DNA from: Desulfosporosinus orientis DSM 765
GTDB lineage: Bacteria; Bacillota; Desulfitobacteriia; Desulfitobacteriales; Desulfitobacteriaceae
Length of the DNA stretch: 64,000 nt
Direction: 5' to 3'
NCBI RefSeq assembly: GCF_000235605.1
Contig: NC_016584.1
Span: forward strand, 3,088,001-3,152,000
Shown here: one piece after another, positions 25,560 through 35,335 of the stretch
How positions within the stretch are numbered: position 1 is the first letter of the stretch
Layout of the letters: each line of letters starts with the position of its first letter
The notes under the pieces: model-generated
What the model saw: only the letters and a program-made list of their open reading frames with translations
The model's database searches: none
What the model was told of the DNA's origin: nothing
Program-made: the position numbers and the translations under genes

Positions 25560-27272
25560 ATGAAATTTGAAGCAGGGTTTCAGGAAATTTATCATGGCGT
25601 TGTGATGGTTAATACAGATGGGTATATTTTAGCTTGCAATAAGGCCGCGAAAGAGTTATTAGGCATTGATGGCCAGATTGTTGGTGAAAGAGCCCGAGAG
25701 GTGCTGCCGGATTCAGCAATGTATGATGTATTGAGCACAGGCATCCCTGTCATCAATAATAAGGTTGATATCGGTGGCAGAGTGATACTCTCGAATCACA
25801 AACCCGTATATGAAAGAACCAAATTAACTGGGGTCGTTACATCCTTTCAAGATATCACGGACTTAGAGGCTATTGCCCAGGAATTAGAAGCCACAAAAAA
25901 GCTTAATAAGGAATTGGAAGCAATTTTTAGTTCTTCCTACGACGAAATTTATGTTACTGACGGGGAAGGTTACACTCTTAGGGTGAACAAAGCTGGTGAG
26001 CGTTTGTATGGAATGAAAGCTGAAGAATTAGTTGGCAAACATGTTTCGAAATTAGAGAAGCTAGGATTGTTTTCACCAAGTATCACTCCTCTGGTTCTAA
26101 ACTCCAAAAAGCGAACCACCTTAATCCAAACGACCAAAAGCGGCCAGAAAATCATTGTTACTGCAAACCCGGTTTTTGATGAAAAAGGACAAATTATTCG
26201 AGTCGTTACCAATTCGCGGGACATTACAGAACTAAGCAATTTACGTCAACGCTTAGAAGATACAGAAAAACTAATGGATAATTATCGCCTTGAGATAGCG
26301 AAGTTACGCAAGGAGAGGATAAAGACTGCCGAAATTATCAACCAAAGTGTCACCATGCAAAAAATCATTGAACTTACCGAAAAGGTCGCAACCGTTGATT
26401 CAACCGTTTTAATAGAAGGGGAGTCAGGTGTTGGCAAAGGAGTGGTGGCTTTAAAAATACACCAAATGAGTAAACGTTGTAATTTTCCATTTATTACGAT
26501 CAACTGCGGTGCTATTCCGGAGAATCTGATGGAATCGGAATTGTTTGGATATGAAGGAGGTTCTTTTACTGGGGCAAAAAAAGAAGGTAAGAAGGGTCTT
26601 TTTGAAACCGCTGGAGGTGGAACCGTTTTTTTGGATGAAATCAGTGAACTGCCTCTTAATCTTCAAGTGAAGTTATTACATGTCATCCAAGACAGAAGAC
26701 TAAGAAGGGTTGGAGGAAGTGACTATATCGATATCGATGCCCGAATCATTGCTGCTACAAATCGCAATATTCCCCGACAGGTTAAAGAACGAAAGTTTCG
26801 GGAGGATCTTTATTATCGCTTAAATGTGATTCCCGTTGTCGTACCGCCAGTTAGGCAGCGTAAAGAGGATATCCCAATTCTCATTGAGCATTTTCTAAAG
26901 GCGTTCTTCCAAAAATATGAGGTACATAAAATGATTGTTCCTGAGACGATGGATCTGTTGCTTAATTACAATTGGCCGGGTAATGTCCGTGAAATTGAGA
27001 ACTTGGTTGAGAGATTGGTAGTAACCGTAGATGGTTTGGAGATTTTACCGGTTCATTTACCGGAATATATTGTACATACCGATGGGAGTTCCGAAAAGGT
27101 TTTCGTGATGGATATTTGTCCTCTGAAAAATGCCACCGAAGAAATGGAACGACAACTATTAAACAAGGCCTTACTCAAATTTCACAATACCTATAGAATG
27201 GCAGATGCTCTTGAGATTAACCAATCAACGGTAGTAAGAAAAATGCAGCGTTACGGTATTATTAAGGAATAA
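25560..27272 (+). CDS. Sigma-54-dependent activator with two PAS domains
   Basis: This is a 570-residue enhancer-binding protein. Two PAS domains span about residues 5-105 and 118-230, followed by a short coiled segment. The AAA+ domain has Walker A GESGVGKG (287-294), the sigma-54 loop as GSFTGA near residue 333 (Ala to Ser, a common tolerated variant) and Walker B FLDEISEL. A Fis-type helix-turn-helix is at the end (YRMADALEINQSTVVRKM). ATG 25560 follows GAGGTGG. It lies between the glutamate dehydrogenase operon and the transporter operon, and an identical motif precedes two sigma-54 promoters in this block, so it probably controls uptake and catabolism of the amino acid. Confidence 0.93.
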   Translation: MKFEAGFQEIYHGVVMVNTDGYILACNKAAKELLGIDGQIVGERAREVLPDSAMYDVLSTGIPVINNKVDIGGRVILSNHKPVYERTKLTGVVTSFQDITDLEAIAQELEATKKLNKELEAIFSSSYDEIYVTDGEGYTLRVNKAGERLYGMKAEELVGKHVSKLEKLGLFSPSITPLVLNSKKRTTLIQTTKSGQKIIVTANPVFDEKGQIIRVVTNSRDITELSNLRQRLEDTEKLMDNYRLEIAKLRKERIKTAEIINQSVTMQKIIELTEKVATVDSTVLIEGESGVGKGVVALKIHQMSKRCNFPFITINCGAIPENLMESELFGYEGGSFTGAKKEGKKGLFETAGGGTVFLDEISELPLNLQVKLLHVIQDRRLRRVGGSDYIDIDARIIAATNRNIPRQVKERKFREDLYYRLNVIPVVVPPVRQRKEDIPILIEHFLKAFFQKYEVHKMIVPETMDLLLNYNWPGNVREIENLVERLVVTVDGLEILPVHLPEYIVHTDGSSEKVFVMDICPLKNATEEMERQLLNKALLKFHNTYRMADALEINQSTVVRKMQRYGIIKE

Positions 27273-27476
27273 GTTTACATGTTTTTAGAAAAATCAGCCA
27301 GCACATTCTAATTACCCTTGATTTAGGTATTTTTCTAAAGGTTGTCTTGAGAAGTACCTTTGTTTATACATAGCTCGAAAAGGAAGGAGTTGAGATAAGA
27401 TAAGTACGGTATGAAACCTAAGAACCGGTAAACGCAACAACTCACATATTGCTAAGACTTTTGAGGAGGAGAAACT

Positions 27477-28757
27477 ATGTTTAAAAAGTTCTCGATTAAA
27501 CATGTTTTAGCGTTAGTTATGACGGTAGGCCTTATTGGAACATCCGCCGGTTGCGGCAGTGCTCCATCGGGCGGAACCGCAAGCTCGGATGCTCGAGATT
27601 ATTTTAAGGTAGGGGTTATTACCTCGTTGTCTGGTGCTGAAGTTGAGGGTGGGAATCTTACGAAATATGGATATGATCTTTGGGCTGATACTGTGAACCA
27701 AAAAGGCGGTATTAAAGTTGGGGATAAGAGCTACCAGGTTAAGCTAGTTTATGCTGATGACCAAAGTGATCCTTCTGCAGGAGCCAATGCTGCGGAAAGA
27801 ATGATCACATCCGAGAAAGTGGATTTCATTCTTGGACCGTATACCAGCGGTGTTACAAAGGCTGTGGCTCCAATTCTCGATAAATACAAAGTTCCAATGA
27901 TTACAGGGTCTGCAGAATCGCCCTCAATATGGACACAGAAATTTGCTTATACGTTTGGTACAATTCCCGCAGCAGATTTAACAGCCATTTCGCCTTTAGA
28001 GACTCTATCTAAAGTACCCAATCCGCCAAAAACAATTGCTATCCTCGGTGTTAATGACGCTTTTTCAAAAGCAGTAGCAGAGGCATTTAAAGCAAGTGCT
28101 GAGAAAAATGGAATGACTGTTGTTAAGTATGATATTGTTCCGGCAGGTACAGACTTTACGCCGTTAATAAGCGCTTGGAAACAACTTAACCCCGATGTAG
28201 TTGCCGTAGGTGGCCATGAAACTGAACATATGCAGATTATCAAAGGAGCAAAGTCGTTAGGGTTGATGCCCAAAGCTTTCGTTATGCACTATGGTATTAC
28301 GAATCCGGATTTTACCAAGAATCTTGGAAAAGATGCCGATTATGTATTTGGTGCCGCTCCTTGGACACCTAGTTTACAACTCCAAGATAACTTGTTTGGT
28401 ACAGTTCAAGATTATGTAAAAGCCTATCAAGCAAAATATAATGCTGTTCCCGATTATACTGCAGCAGGTTGTTCAACTACCGGCGAATCCTTTATGGCAG
28501 CATTAGCTGAGATCGGAGCAAAGCCCCCTCTCTCTGATCAGCAAAGAGAACAACTGGCCAAGGCACTTGAAAAGACCGAAGTTAATACTGTTTTTGGGAC
28601 CATTAAATTCGCAACTGAGGGAAACTGGTACCATGATAATGTGGGTCAAAAAGCTATGGTTGTTCAAATGGTTAATGGTGAACAAGTTGTTGTCGGCCCG
28701 GAGAATATGAAAGTCAAAGATCCTATTTATCCAGTTCCAGCTCTCAATGCTCGTTAA
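27477..28757 (+). CDS. ABC transporter substrate-binding lipoprotein, branched-chain amino acid type
   Basis: This 426-residue protein begins with a lipoprotein signal (charged MFKKFSIKH, hydrophobic core, lipobox TSAGC), so it is anchored to the outer face of the membrane. The mature part matches the LivJ-type periplasmic-binding fold, with VGVITSLSGAEVEGG, MITSEKVDFILGPYTSGV and a long VVAVGGHETE segment. ATG 27477 follows GAGGAGG. It leads the five-gene transporter cluster, and a 14-bp perfect hairpin just after its stop probably raises its share of the transcript. The substrate could be a branched-chain or other amino acid or an amide; adjacent aminotransferase genes suggest an amino acid. 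Confidence 0.9.
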   Translation: MFKKFSIKHVLALVMTVGLIGTSAGCGSAPSGGTASSDARDYFKVGVITSLSGAEVEGGNLTKYGYDLWADTVNQKGGIKVGDKSYQVKLVYADDQSDPSAGANAAERMITSEKVDFILGPYTSGVTKAVAPILDKYKVPMITGSAESPSIWTQKFAYTFGTIPAADLTAISPLETLSKVPNPPKTIAILGVNDAFSKAVAEAFKASAEKNGMTVVKYDIVPAGTDFTPLISAWKQLNPDVVAVGGHETEHMQIIKGAKSLGLMPKAFVMHYGITNPDFTKNLGKDADYVFGAAPWTPSLQLQDNLFGTVQDYVKAYQAKYNAVPDYTAAGCSTTGESFMAALAEIGAKPPLSDQQREQLAKALEKTEVNTVFGTIKFATEGNWYHDNVGQKAMVVQMVNGEQVVVGPENMKVKDPIYPVPALNAR

Positions 28758-28772
28758 ATCATACTAATGAAT

Positions 28773-28810
28773 GATTATAAGGAAACTTGGCTTCAGGTTT
28801 CCTTATAATC
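28773..28810 (+). other. Intercistronic hairpin between binding protein and permease genes
   Basis: GATTATAAGGAAAC (28773-28786) pairs perfectly with its reverse complement at 28797-28810 across a 10-base loop. There is no U-run, so it is better read as an mRNA-stabilising or attenuating hairpin that favours the binding protein. Confidence 0.6.
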
Positions 28811-28827
28811 CCAAGGGGGATTTTCAT

Positions 28828-29700
28828 ATGGAATTGCTAATGCAAACCTTGGTCAATGGTATCCTAATTGGTGGAATTTTTATTGCAGTTGCAGTAGGAT
28901 TTTCTATTGCCTATGGAGTCATGGATATTGTCGATTTTGCCGTAGGAGAATGGATAATGTTAGGGGCTTTTAGTGCCTTTTGGATTAATCATTATACGCA
29001 TTATGATCCCTTGATGCTCATACCGGCGATTGCCTTGTTTTTTGCTTTAATCGGTTATCTTTTTCAGCCTGTCATTCAAAAAGTTGTAAATATCAAACAC
29101 AGAAGTGCGGCTCTCATGGGCTTGGCGTTCACCTTTGGTTTATCCACCTTATTCAGAGGTTCCGCTTTAACGTTATGGGGGTTTAACAACCGTAATCTCG
29201 TGACTGTGTTATCTGAAAAGAATATGTCAATATTCGGGATAACCGTCCCGGCTATAAGAGCAGGAGCTACATTATTTTCGATTTTGATGACAGTAGCTTT
29301 TGCCTTCTTTCTTTATCGTACCAAGACAGGGATTACGATTCGAGCAGCAGCTGAGAATAAATCGGTTGCCGGTTTAATGGGTATCGATGGGCATCGAATT
29401 GCACGGTTGGTCTATGCCATCTATGTTGGCTTAACCTCAATGTCAGGTGTCTTTATAGGTTGTATTTTTTCGGTTTTTCCTGATATGGGATTACGCTATA
29501 CAGCATTTGCCTTTTTTGTAGTTGTCGCAGGAGGCATGGGGTCCTTCTCCGGAGCAATCATTGCCGGCTTGCTTCTGGGATTGATTTCAAGTTTTGTTTC
29601 CGTCTATGTTGGCGGGGCTTATGTATTCTTGATCTTATTTTTTATCCTGTATTTAATTCTGGTATTTCTCCCGAAAGGCATTTTGGGAAAAGGTTGGTAG
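28828..29700 (+). CDS. Branched-chain amino acid ABC transporter permease, LivH family
   Basis: This 290-residue integral membrane protein has about eight hydrophobic segments and the LivH signature (NGILIGGIFIAVAVGFSIAYGVMDIVDFAVGE) near its N-terminus. It also has the cytoplasmic motif IRAAAENKSVAGLMGID, which contacts the ATPase. ATG 28828 follows AAGGGGGA; a longer frame from 28771 would run through the intercistronic hairpin and is less likely. It pairs with the LivM-type gene, 15 bases downstream, to form the membrane channel of the transporter. Confidence 0.93.
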   Translation: MELLMQTLVNGILIGGIFIAVAVGFSIAYGVMDIVDFAVGEWIMLGAFSAFWINHYTHYDPLMLIPAIALFFALIGYLFQPVIQKVVNIKHRSAALMGLAFTFGLSTLFRGSALTLWGFNNRNLVTVLSEKNMSIFGITVPAIRAGATLFSILMTVAFAFFLYRTKTGITIRAAAENKSVAGLMGIDGHRIARLVYAIYVGLTSMSGVFIGCIFSVFPDMGLRYTAFAFFVVVAGGMGSFSGAIIAGLLLGLISSFVSVYVGGAYVFLILFFILYLILVFLPKGILGKGW

Positions 29701-29715
29701 AAAGGAGGTATCTTC

Positions 29716-30699
29716 TTGATAAAATCACTATCGTTTAGTCCTAGGAAATTGATCCTTTCGATAGTTTCTCTTGTTGTTTTAGGTGTTTTGCCTTATCTTA
29801 TTCCATCCTTTCAATTGCGGATCGCGACGGGTATTATGATGTGGATTGGTTTAGCTTTAAGTTGGAATATGCTTGGCGGGTATATGGGTTATATTAGTTT
29901 CGGTCATGGCGCTTCCTTTGGTCTGGGCGCTTACATTACCGGGTTACTGATGACCCAATTACAGTTGCCGTTTTTTATCGCCTTATTGATTGCGGGAATT
30001 TTGACCTACATTTTTGCAGTTTTGGTAGGATATCCGACACTACGTCTCAGCGGTTCTTATTTTGCCATAGGGACATGGGCCTTTGCAGAAATGATGCGTC
30101 AATTGGTTCTGGTCATTAACATATCAGGTGGTCCTGAAGGGATGCGTTTGCCGCCGATGCTTGATGATTATTTCTTTTACTTCGTTATGTTGGGTCTGGC
30201 CTTGCTGGTTTTCATAGTCGCCTATTTCTTTTTCGAAAATCACGATTTTGGCCTGAAAGTAAAGGCTGTACGTGAGGAAGAAACTGCTGCACGAACTTTA
30301 GGATTAAATACAACTTGGATTAAGAACCAGGTTTTTTCACTTAGCTCAATGTTTGCTGGGATAATAGGCGGGGCTTATGCTTATTGGATTACGTTTATTC
30401 ATCCGGACAGTGTGTTGGGGCCACTGATTGCTGATCAAATGGTGATCATGGTTCTCCTGGGGGGAATCGGAACATTATTCGGGCCGGTTATTGGGGCGAT
30501 TGTTCTTTATGTCGGGAATCAATATATGCTGGCTGCATGGGGCCAAAGTTCTGCGTATCTAATTATCCTTGGGGTGGCGATCTGTCTTGTAATCCTATTT
30601 CTGCCTGAAGGACTTTTGAGTTTGCCAAAAGTTTGGAAAGGTGTACACAGGCGTGTTTTCACGACCATACTTACCCCAACTCGCAAATCAAAAGTTTAA
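29716..30699 (+). CDS. Branched-chain amino acid ABC transporter permease, LivM family
   Basis: This 327-residue membrane protein has the LivM pattern. It shows an N-terminal run of helices, then NMLGGYMGYISFGHGASFGLGAY, the coupling segment KAVREEETAARTLGLN and the late MVLLGGIGTLFGPVIGA. The TTG start at 29716 follows AAAGGAGG at 7 bases. It is the second half of the transmembrane channel. It ends just before the ATPase genes, and the C-terminal tail is basic and cytoplasmic. Confidence 0.93.
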   Translation: MIKSLSFSPRKLILSIVSLVVLGVLPYLIPSFQLRIATGIMMWIGLALSWNMLGGYMGYISFGHGASFGLGAYITGLLMTQLQLPFFIALLIAGILTYIFAVLVGYPTLRLSGSYFAIGTWAFAEMMRQLVLVINISGGPEGMRLPPMLDDYFFYFVMLGLALLVFIVAYFFFENHDFGLKVKAVREEETAARTLGLNTTWIKNQVFSLSSMFAGIIGGAYAYWITFIHPDSVLGPLIADQMVIMVLLGGIGTLFGPVIGAIVLYVGNQYMLAAWGQSSAYLIILGVAICLVILFLPEGLLSLPKVWKGVHRRVFTTILTPTRKSKV

Positions 30700-30724
30700 G
30701 GTATGTGCTATAGAAGGAGGCCCT

Positions 30725-31465
30725 ATGGAATTGTTAAGAATTGAAAATCTTACCCATATGTTTGGTGGGTTGAAGGCCATTTCGGACCTGCATATCGCCG
30801 TTAACCGTAAAACTATTTATGGAGTGATTGGAGCGAATGGCGCAGGTAAAACAACCTTGTTTAATTTGATTACCGGAATATATAAACCAACAGCCGGTCG
30901 TATTGTTCTTGATAGAACGAGTCTGGTTGGCAAACCCTCATACGAGATTTCCAGACTCGGAGTAGCAAGGACATTTCAAAATTTACGTTTATTTAATGAT
31001 CTGAACGTTATAGAGAATATCCATGTCGGTCAAATTTGTCATCGAGGGTTAAGAAAGAGTAAAGCTAAGGAAATGTCTGACAAAATAGAGGACTTGCTTA
31101 ATCTCTTTGGACTTGAAATGCGGGCCAACGAAAAGGCAGGGAATTTACCTTATGGAATGCAAAGGAAGCTGGAGATAGCAAGAGCCTTAGCTACAGAACC
31201 GAAATTATTATTATTGGATGAACCTGCTGCAGGAATGAACCCCAAAGAGGTCCTTGGGTTAGTGAGTTTAATTCAAGAAGTAAAAAAGCAGTTCAGTGAT
31301 ATAACCATTGTGTTAATTGAGCACCAGATGAAACTGGTGGAGGGTCTCTGTGATTATGTAACGGTCATGAATTTTGGTCAAGCAATTGCTAACGGGACAG
31401 TACAAGAGGTGCAAAGTAACCCCAAAGTGATTAAAGCATATTTAGGCGAAGCGGAGGTGAGTTAA
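30725..31465 (+). CDS. ABC transporter ATP-binding protein, LivG family
   Basis: This 246-residue ATPase has Walker A GANGAGKTT, the Q-loop in ARTFQNLRLF, a signature motif in the LivG form (LPYGMQRKLEIARA), Walker B LLLLDEPAAGMNP and the H-loop IEHQM. ATG 30725 follows AAGGAGG at 4 bases; longer in-frame starts lie inside livM and lack a site. Its stop overlaps the start of the next ATPase by one base (TAATG), showing translational coupling. It energises import by the LivHM-type permeases. Confidence 0.94.
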   Translation: MELLRIENLTHMFGGLKAISDLHIAVNRKTIYGVIGANGAGKTTLFNLITGIYKPTAGRIVLDRTSLVGKPSYEISRLGVARTFQNLRLFNDLNVIENIHVGQICHRGLRKSKAKEMSDKIEDLLNLFGLEMRANEKAGNLPYGMQRKLEIARALATEPKLLLLDEPAAGMNPKEVLGLVSLIQEVKKQFSDITIVLIEHQMKLVEGLCDYVTVMNFGQAIANGTVQEVQSNPKVIKAYLGEAEVS

Positions 31466-32181
31466 TGCCAAAAATTATGGAAGTTGAAAATCTTGAAGTT
31501 GTATACGGGGTTATTAAAGCATTACAGGGGATTTCGTTCTATATCGAGGAAGGAGAAATCGTGACGATTATCGGAGCGAATGGAGCTGGAAAATCAAGTA
31601 CTCTACGGGCAATTTCCGGCATGGTGCACCCGAGTTCCGGAAAGATAAGGTTCAAAAATAAGGACGTTACAAATTCTCCTTCTCACATGATCGCTCGCCA
31701 AGGATTATCACATGTTCCTGAAGGAAGGGGCATGCTGACAAAGTTAACTGTTGAAGAAAACTTAATTCTTGCTACATACAACCGAAAAGATCATGATCAA
31801 GTTAAAAAGGACATGGAAGATGTTTATAAACAATTTCCACGTTTAGCAGAGCGGAAAAAACAAGCAGCCGGCAGTCTTTCGGGTGGAGAACAACAGATGC
31901 TGGCAATTGGCCGGGCTTTAATGACTGGAGCCGATACATTATTGCTGGATGAACCGTCGATGGGGCTGGCTCCCTTGATTGTCACAGAGATTTTTGCCGT
32001 CATTAAGCGCATCAATCATAGTGGAAAGACGATTTTATTGGTTGAACAAAATGCAATGACAGCCTTAAGTACCGCCCATCGTGCTTATATTTTGGAAAAT
32101 GGAGTAGTTTTAAAGAGTGGTAAAGCTAGTGATCTTATTAGTGACCCGGAAGTCAAAGCAGCTTATCTAGGGGGGCATTAA
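31465..32181 (+). CDS. ABC transporter ATP-binding protein, LivF family
   Basis: This 238-residue ATPase has Walker A GANGAGKSS, signature LSGGEQQMLAIGRAL, Walker B LLLDEPSMGLAP and the switch region LLVEQN. The HVPEGRGMLTKLTVEENL segment is typical of LivF. It overlaps the LivG stop by one base and completes the transporter. The next gene, a small TIGR04076-type protein, begins 30 bases later and may share the transcript. Confidence 0.94.
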   Translation: MPKIMEVENLEVVYGVIKALQGISFYIEEGEIVTIIGANGAGKSSTLRAISGMVHPSSGKIRFKNKDVTNSPSHMIARQGLSHVPEGRGMLTKLTVEENLILATYNRKDHDQVKKDMEDVYKQFPRLAERKKQAAGSLSGGEQQMLAIGRALMTGADTLLLDEPSMGLAPLIVTEIFAVIKRINHSGKTILLVEQNAMTALSTAHRAYILENGVVLKSGKASDLISDPEVKAAYLGGH

Positions 32182-32211
32182 TCAATTTTGAGGAGAAAGA
32201 GAGGATATCTG

Positions 32212-32493
32212 ATGGCTGTTTTTAATGAGGATAAAATCAAAATCGAAGTTTTAAACTCCCAATGTAAATTATATCAGCCAGGCGATCAGATAGTGATTGA
32301 CGGACCGCTCATTGATTTCGAGTCCTCTAATCATGTTTGTGTTACAGCTCTAAATGCCATGTATCCCTTTGTTTTCGCCTTGCGTAAGAAAGTGACTCCA
32401 GAGGCTTTAGGATTTGATGGAGATGTGACGGTTCAGTGCCCGGATTATTGTGCGCCGGTGGTTTTTAAGCTTTGCCAATTTACTGGGAAATAA
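32212..32493 (+). CDS. TIGR04076-family small protein
   Basis: This 93-residue protein is similar to the TIGR04076 family of small Cys-containing proteins, found in anaerobes next to varied enzymes. It shows CKLYQPGDQIVIDGPLI near the N-terminus, VCVTALNAMYPFVFALR in the middle and VQCPDY near the end. The family function is unknown to me. ATG 32212 follows AGAGAGGA; a TTG at 32188 is possible but less well placed. It probably belongs to the end of the transporter transcript. Confidence 0.7.
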   Translation: MAVFNEDKIKIEVLNSQCKLYQPGDQIVIDGPLIDFESSNHVCVTALNAMYPFVFALRKKVTPEALGFDGDVTVQCPDYCAPVVFKLCQFTGK

Positions 32494-32615
32494 CTGATAT
32501 GGACGTTAAGTTTCTTGATGATAATGATTTTTTGCTGGATTGGGGGTGGGATTGACATGTTTGGTCTCGGGTATCGACATTAATTTATGAAAATTGTAAT
32601 TGGAGGAGAATCTTA

Positions 32616-35270
32616 TTGAAAAAAATACTTCTTAAAGTCAATGGCACTTCACGTCACGTGGTTGCCGACTCGAATTTAACCCTGCTTGACTTGCTTCGTG
32701 ACAAATTCCATTTGACAGGAACCAAGCAATCCTGCGACAAGTTAGGTCAATGCGGTGCTTGCACGGTTATAGTCAACGGCAAGGCAGTCAGATCTTGTTT
32801 GTTAAAGGTTGAAAAACTGGATAACGCCGAGGTGATCACTGTTGAGGGCTTAGGCACTCCTGAGAATCCTCACCTTATACAAGAGGCTATGGTTTTATCT
32901 GGAGCCGTTCAGTGTGGTTACTGCACTCCCGGCATAATTATGGCTGCCAAGGCTTTATTAGATGCAAATCCAAATCCCAGTACAGAAGAGATAAAAGAAG
33001 CCCTACGTCACAACTTGTGTCGTTGTACAGGTTATGTCAAGATCATCGATGCTGTAAAGTTGGCAGGCCGGTTTATTCGGAATGAGATTTCACCCGATGA
33101 AGTACGACCTGATCCCAATGGCCCTATGTACGGTGTCTCTCATCCTCGCCCGTCAGGGTTGGCCAAAGCATGCGGCACAGCACAATTTACAGCGGATATT
33201 ATCATTCCCGGAGCTCTGGAGTTAGTTACTGTACAAAGCCCACATCCTCATGCCTTAATTAAAAAGATAGACTATTCGTCCGCTTTAAGCATGCCCGGGG
33301 TAGTGGGCGTTATGACGGCAAAAGACATCATGGGCACTAATCGTTTGAAATACACTGTTGCCGACCGTCCCGTTCTCTGCGAAGACAAAGTACGCTATAT
33401 CGGCGATCCTGTGGCAGTTGTAGCAGCAGTAACCCGCCCTCAGGCGTTGGAGGCCGCCAGGATGGTGGATGTGGAGTATGAACTGTTACCCGTATTGAAT
33501 TCACCTGAAGAGGCAATGGCCGACGGAGCAATTCAACTGCATGATGATAGGCCAAATCTATGTTTTATTCAACCCCAGATAAAAGGTGATGCGGAAAAAG
33601 CTTTGACTGAATCGACAACGGTTATTGAAGCGCATTTCACCACTCAGATGAACCATCAAGCGCCCCTCGAGCCGGAGGCATGTGTCGCTTACTTTGAAGG
33701 CGAGGGTAATGATGCCCAGCTCGTTGTCATTGGACGCAGCATATTTATTCACAAACATCTGAGTATGCTTCAGGAGGCCCTTGGCTGGAAAAATATGCGC
33801 TACGAAGAAGCCTATACAGGCGGACAGTTCGGCATAAAATTGGAAGTTACCTCGGAGGGTATTGCTGCTGGTGCCGCCATATTCTTTAAGAGATCGGTTC
33901 GTTACATCCCCAGTCTGACAGAGTCAATGCTGATGACGCCGAAACGACATCCTTTCGATATGCAAGTTAAGCTTGGTGCAGATAGCACGGGCAGGATCAC
34001 CGCCTATAAGATTGATATCAGTGTGGACAACGGTGCGTATCACTCAAATGGTGATGTGATCATCAACCGGGCAATGCAAATGCTTTCAGGCGCATATAAC
34101 ATACCCAATGTACACGCTTTTAGTAAATTGACTTACACGAATAATCCCTGGGGATCTGCAGCGCGGGGAGCAGGCCCGCCGCAAGCTCATTTTGCTTTGG
34201 AGTGCGCGGTTAATATGCTGGCGGATAAGCTGGGAATAGATCCATTGACTATGCGGATATTGAACTCTCTGAAGCCGGGTCAATCAAAGTCCACAGGCAG
34301 TATCGTAGAACAGTGGCCTTTCCCTGAACTCTGTGAAGCTATGCGTCCCCACTATGAACGAAGTCTCCTTGAGTCCAGGGAACATAAAAAGGGCGTAATC
34401 CGGCGTGGTGTCGGGCTGGGAGCTGGTGCATTTGGTATTGGGGGAGCCGGTGATCGAGCTGTTGTAAAAATAGAACTTGATTCCGACAACGGAGTAACTA
34501 TCTATGCCGCTGTAGCCGATCCCGGCGAAGGAAGCGATTCAATGCTTACTCAGTTGGCTGCTGACGGTTTAGGATTACCTCTGAACAAAATTCGTCTAGT
34601 GACGAAAAATTCAGACTATGCCGGCGCCACAGGACCTGCAGCTGGCAGCCGAATGACTTACATGGTGGGAGGGGCTTTAGTAGACGCAATTAAACAGCTA
34701 AAACAGGCAATGAACGATTTAGGGGCGACTACTTATCAGGAACTTAAAGAAGCTGGGCGTCCGGTTTACTATGTTGGAACAAAGACTACTCTTGAAACCG
34801 GTTCACTGGATCCCAAAACTGGCCAAGGGCCTTCCTTTGAGTCTCAGGTTCATGCGTTACAATTAGCCGAAGTTGAGGTGAATACTGAAACGGGTAATGT
34901 TAGGGTTCTCAAGATGACCACCGCAGTGGACAGCGGACCGGTAATTAACCCTCAGACCTATGAAGGACAGCTTGAAGGCGGTGCAGATATGGGTGCTGGG
35001 TTTGCTCTTCGTGAACAGTATATTGCAGGCCAGACAAAAGACTGGGTAACATTTAAGTTTCCGAGTATAAGAACCTCATTCGAAATGGAGTCGATCATCA
35101 GAGAGACGCCTAGAGTGCATGGTACTGGTAAGGGGTCAACAGGAGTTGGTGAGATGACGATGGTCCCGACTGCTCCGGCGATTATTAGTGCCATTAAGGA
35201 TGCAATAGGAATATGGATCTGCGACTTGCCGGCAACACCCGATAAGATTAAAGCAGCCTTGGACAATTAA
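32616..35270 (+). CDS. Molybdenum hydroxylase (xanthine oxidase family) with fused [2Fe-2S] domains
   Basis: This 884-residue protein resembles the single-chain aldehyde oxidoreductase (Mop) layout. A plant-type [2Fe-2S] domain carries Cys40, Cys46, Cys49 and Cys61. A second helical [2Fe-2S] domain follows (QCGYCTPG, then LCRCTGYVKI), and then the molybdopterin-binding domains from about residue 175. Glu846 in GVGEMTM is the expected catalytic glutamate. There is no FAD domain, as in Mop. The TTG start at 32616 follows GGAGGAG. It ends at a strong terminator. Likely reactions are oxidation of an aldehyde or hydroxylation of an N-heterocycle, with electrons passing to a ferredoxin or flavodoxin; the substrate is not known. 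Confidence 0.9.
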   Translation: MKKILLKVNGTSRHVVADSNLTLLDLLRDKFHLTGTKQSCDKLGQCGACTVIVNGKAVRSCLLKVEKLDNAEVITVEGLGTPENPHLIQEAMVLSGAVQCGYCTPGIIMAAKALLDANPNPSTEEIKEALRHNLCRCTGYVKIIDAVKLAGRFIRNEISPDEVRPDPNGPMYGVSHPRPSGLAKACGTAQFTADIIIPGALELVTVQSPHPHALIKKIDYSSALSMPGVVGVMTAKDIMGTNRLKYTVADRPVLCEDKVRYIGDPVAVVAAVTRPQALEAARMVDVEYELLPVLNSPEEAMADGAIQLHDDRPNLCFIQPQIKGDAEKALTESTTVIEAHFTTQMNHQAPLEPEACVAYFEGEGNDAQLVVIGRSIFIHKHLSMLQEALGWKNMRYEEAYTGGQFGIKLEVTSEGIAAGAAIFFKRSVRYIPSLTESMLMTPKRHPFDMQVKLGADSTGRITAYKIDISVDNGAYHSNGDVIINRAMQMLSGAYNIPNVHAFSKLTYTNNPWGSAARGAGPPQAHFALECAVNMLADKLGIDPLTMRILNSLKPGQSKSTGSIVEQWPFPELCEAMRPHYERSLLESREHKKGVIRRGVGLGAGAFGIGGAGDRAVVKIELDSDNGVTIYAAVADPGEGSDSMLTQLAADGLGLPLNKIRLVTKNSDYAGATGPAAGSRMTYMVGGALVDAIKQLKQAMNDLGATTYQELKEAGRPVYYVGTKTTLETGSLDPKTGQGPSFESQVHALQLAEVEVNTETGNVRVLKMTTAVDSGPVINPQTYEGQLEGGADMGAGFALREQYIAGQTKDWVTFKFPSIRTSFEMESIIRETPRVHGTGKGSTGVGEMTMVPTAPAIISAIKDAIGIWICDLPATPDKIKAALDN

Positions 35271-35286
35271 TCAGCGCTGCCGCCAC

Positions 35287-35335
35287 GCCAGTCCGACTTT
35301 GAAATGCGCATTTCAAAGTCGGACTGGCATTTTTA
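35287..35335 (+). terminator. Perfect 21-bp palindromic terminator after the molybdenum hydroxylase
   Basis: The arms at 35287-35307 and 35308-35328 are exact reverse complements (beginning GCCAGTCCGACTTTG) and are followed by ATTTTTAA. This is a very stable rho-independent terminator 17 bases after the stop. Confidence 0.85.

Noticed and set aside
27285-27340. TTTAGAAAAAT/ATTTTTCTAAA inverted repeat as the terminator of the activator at 25560
   Set aside because: The stem is AT-only with a 34-base loop and would be weak; the evidence is not enough to list it.
32552-32577. TTGACA before the molybdenum hydroxylase as a -35 box
   Set aside because: The only -10-like element (TATCGA) is 14 bases away, too short for a sigma-A promoter.
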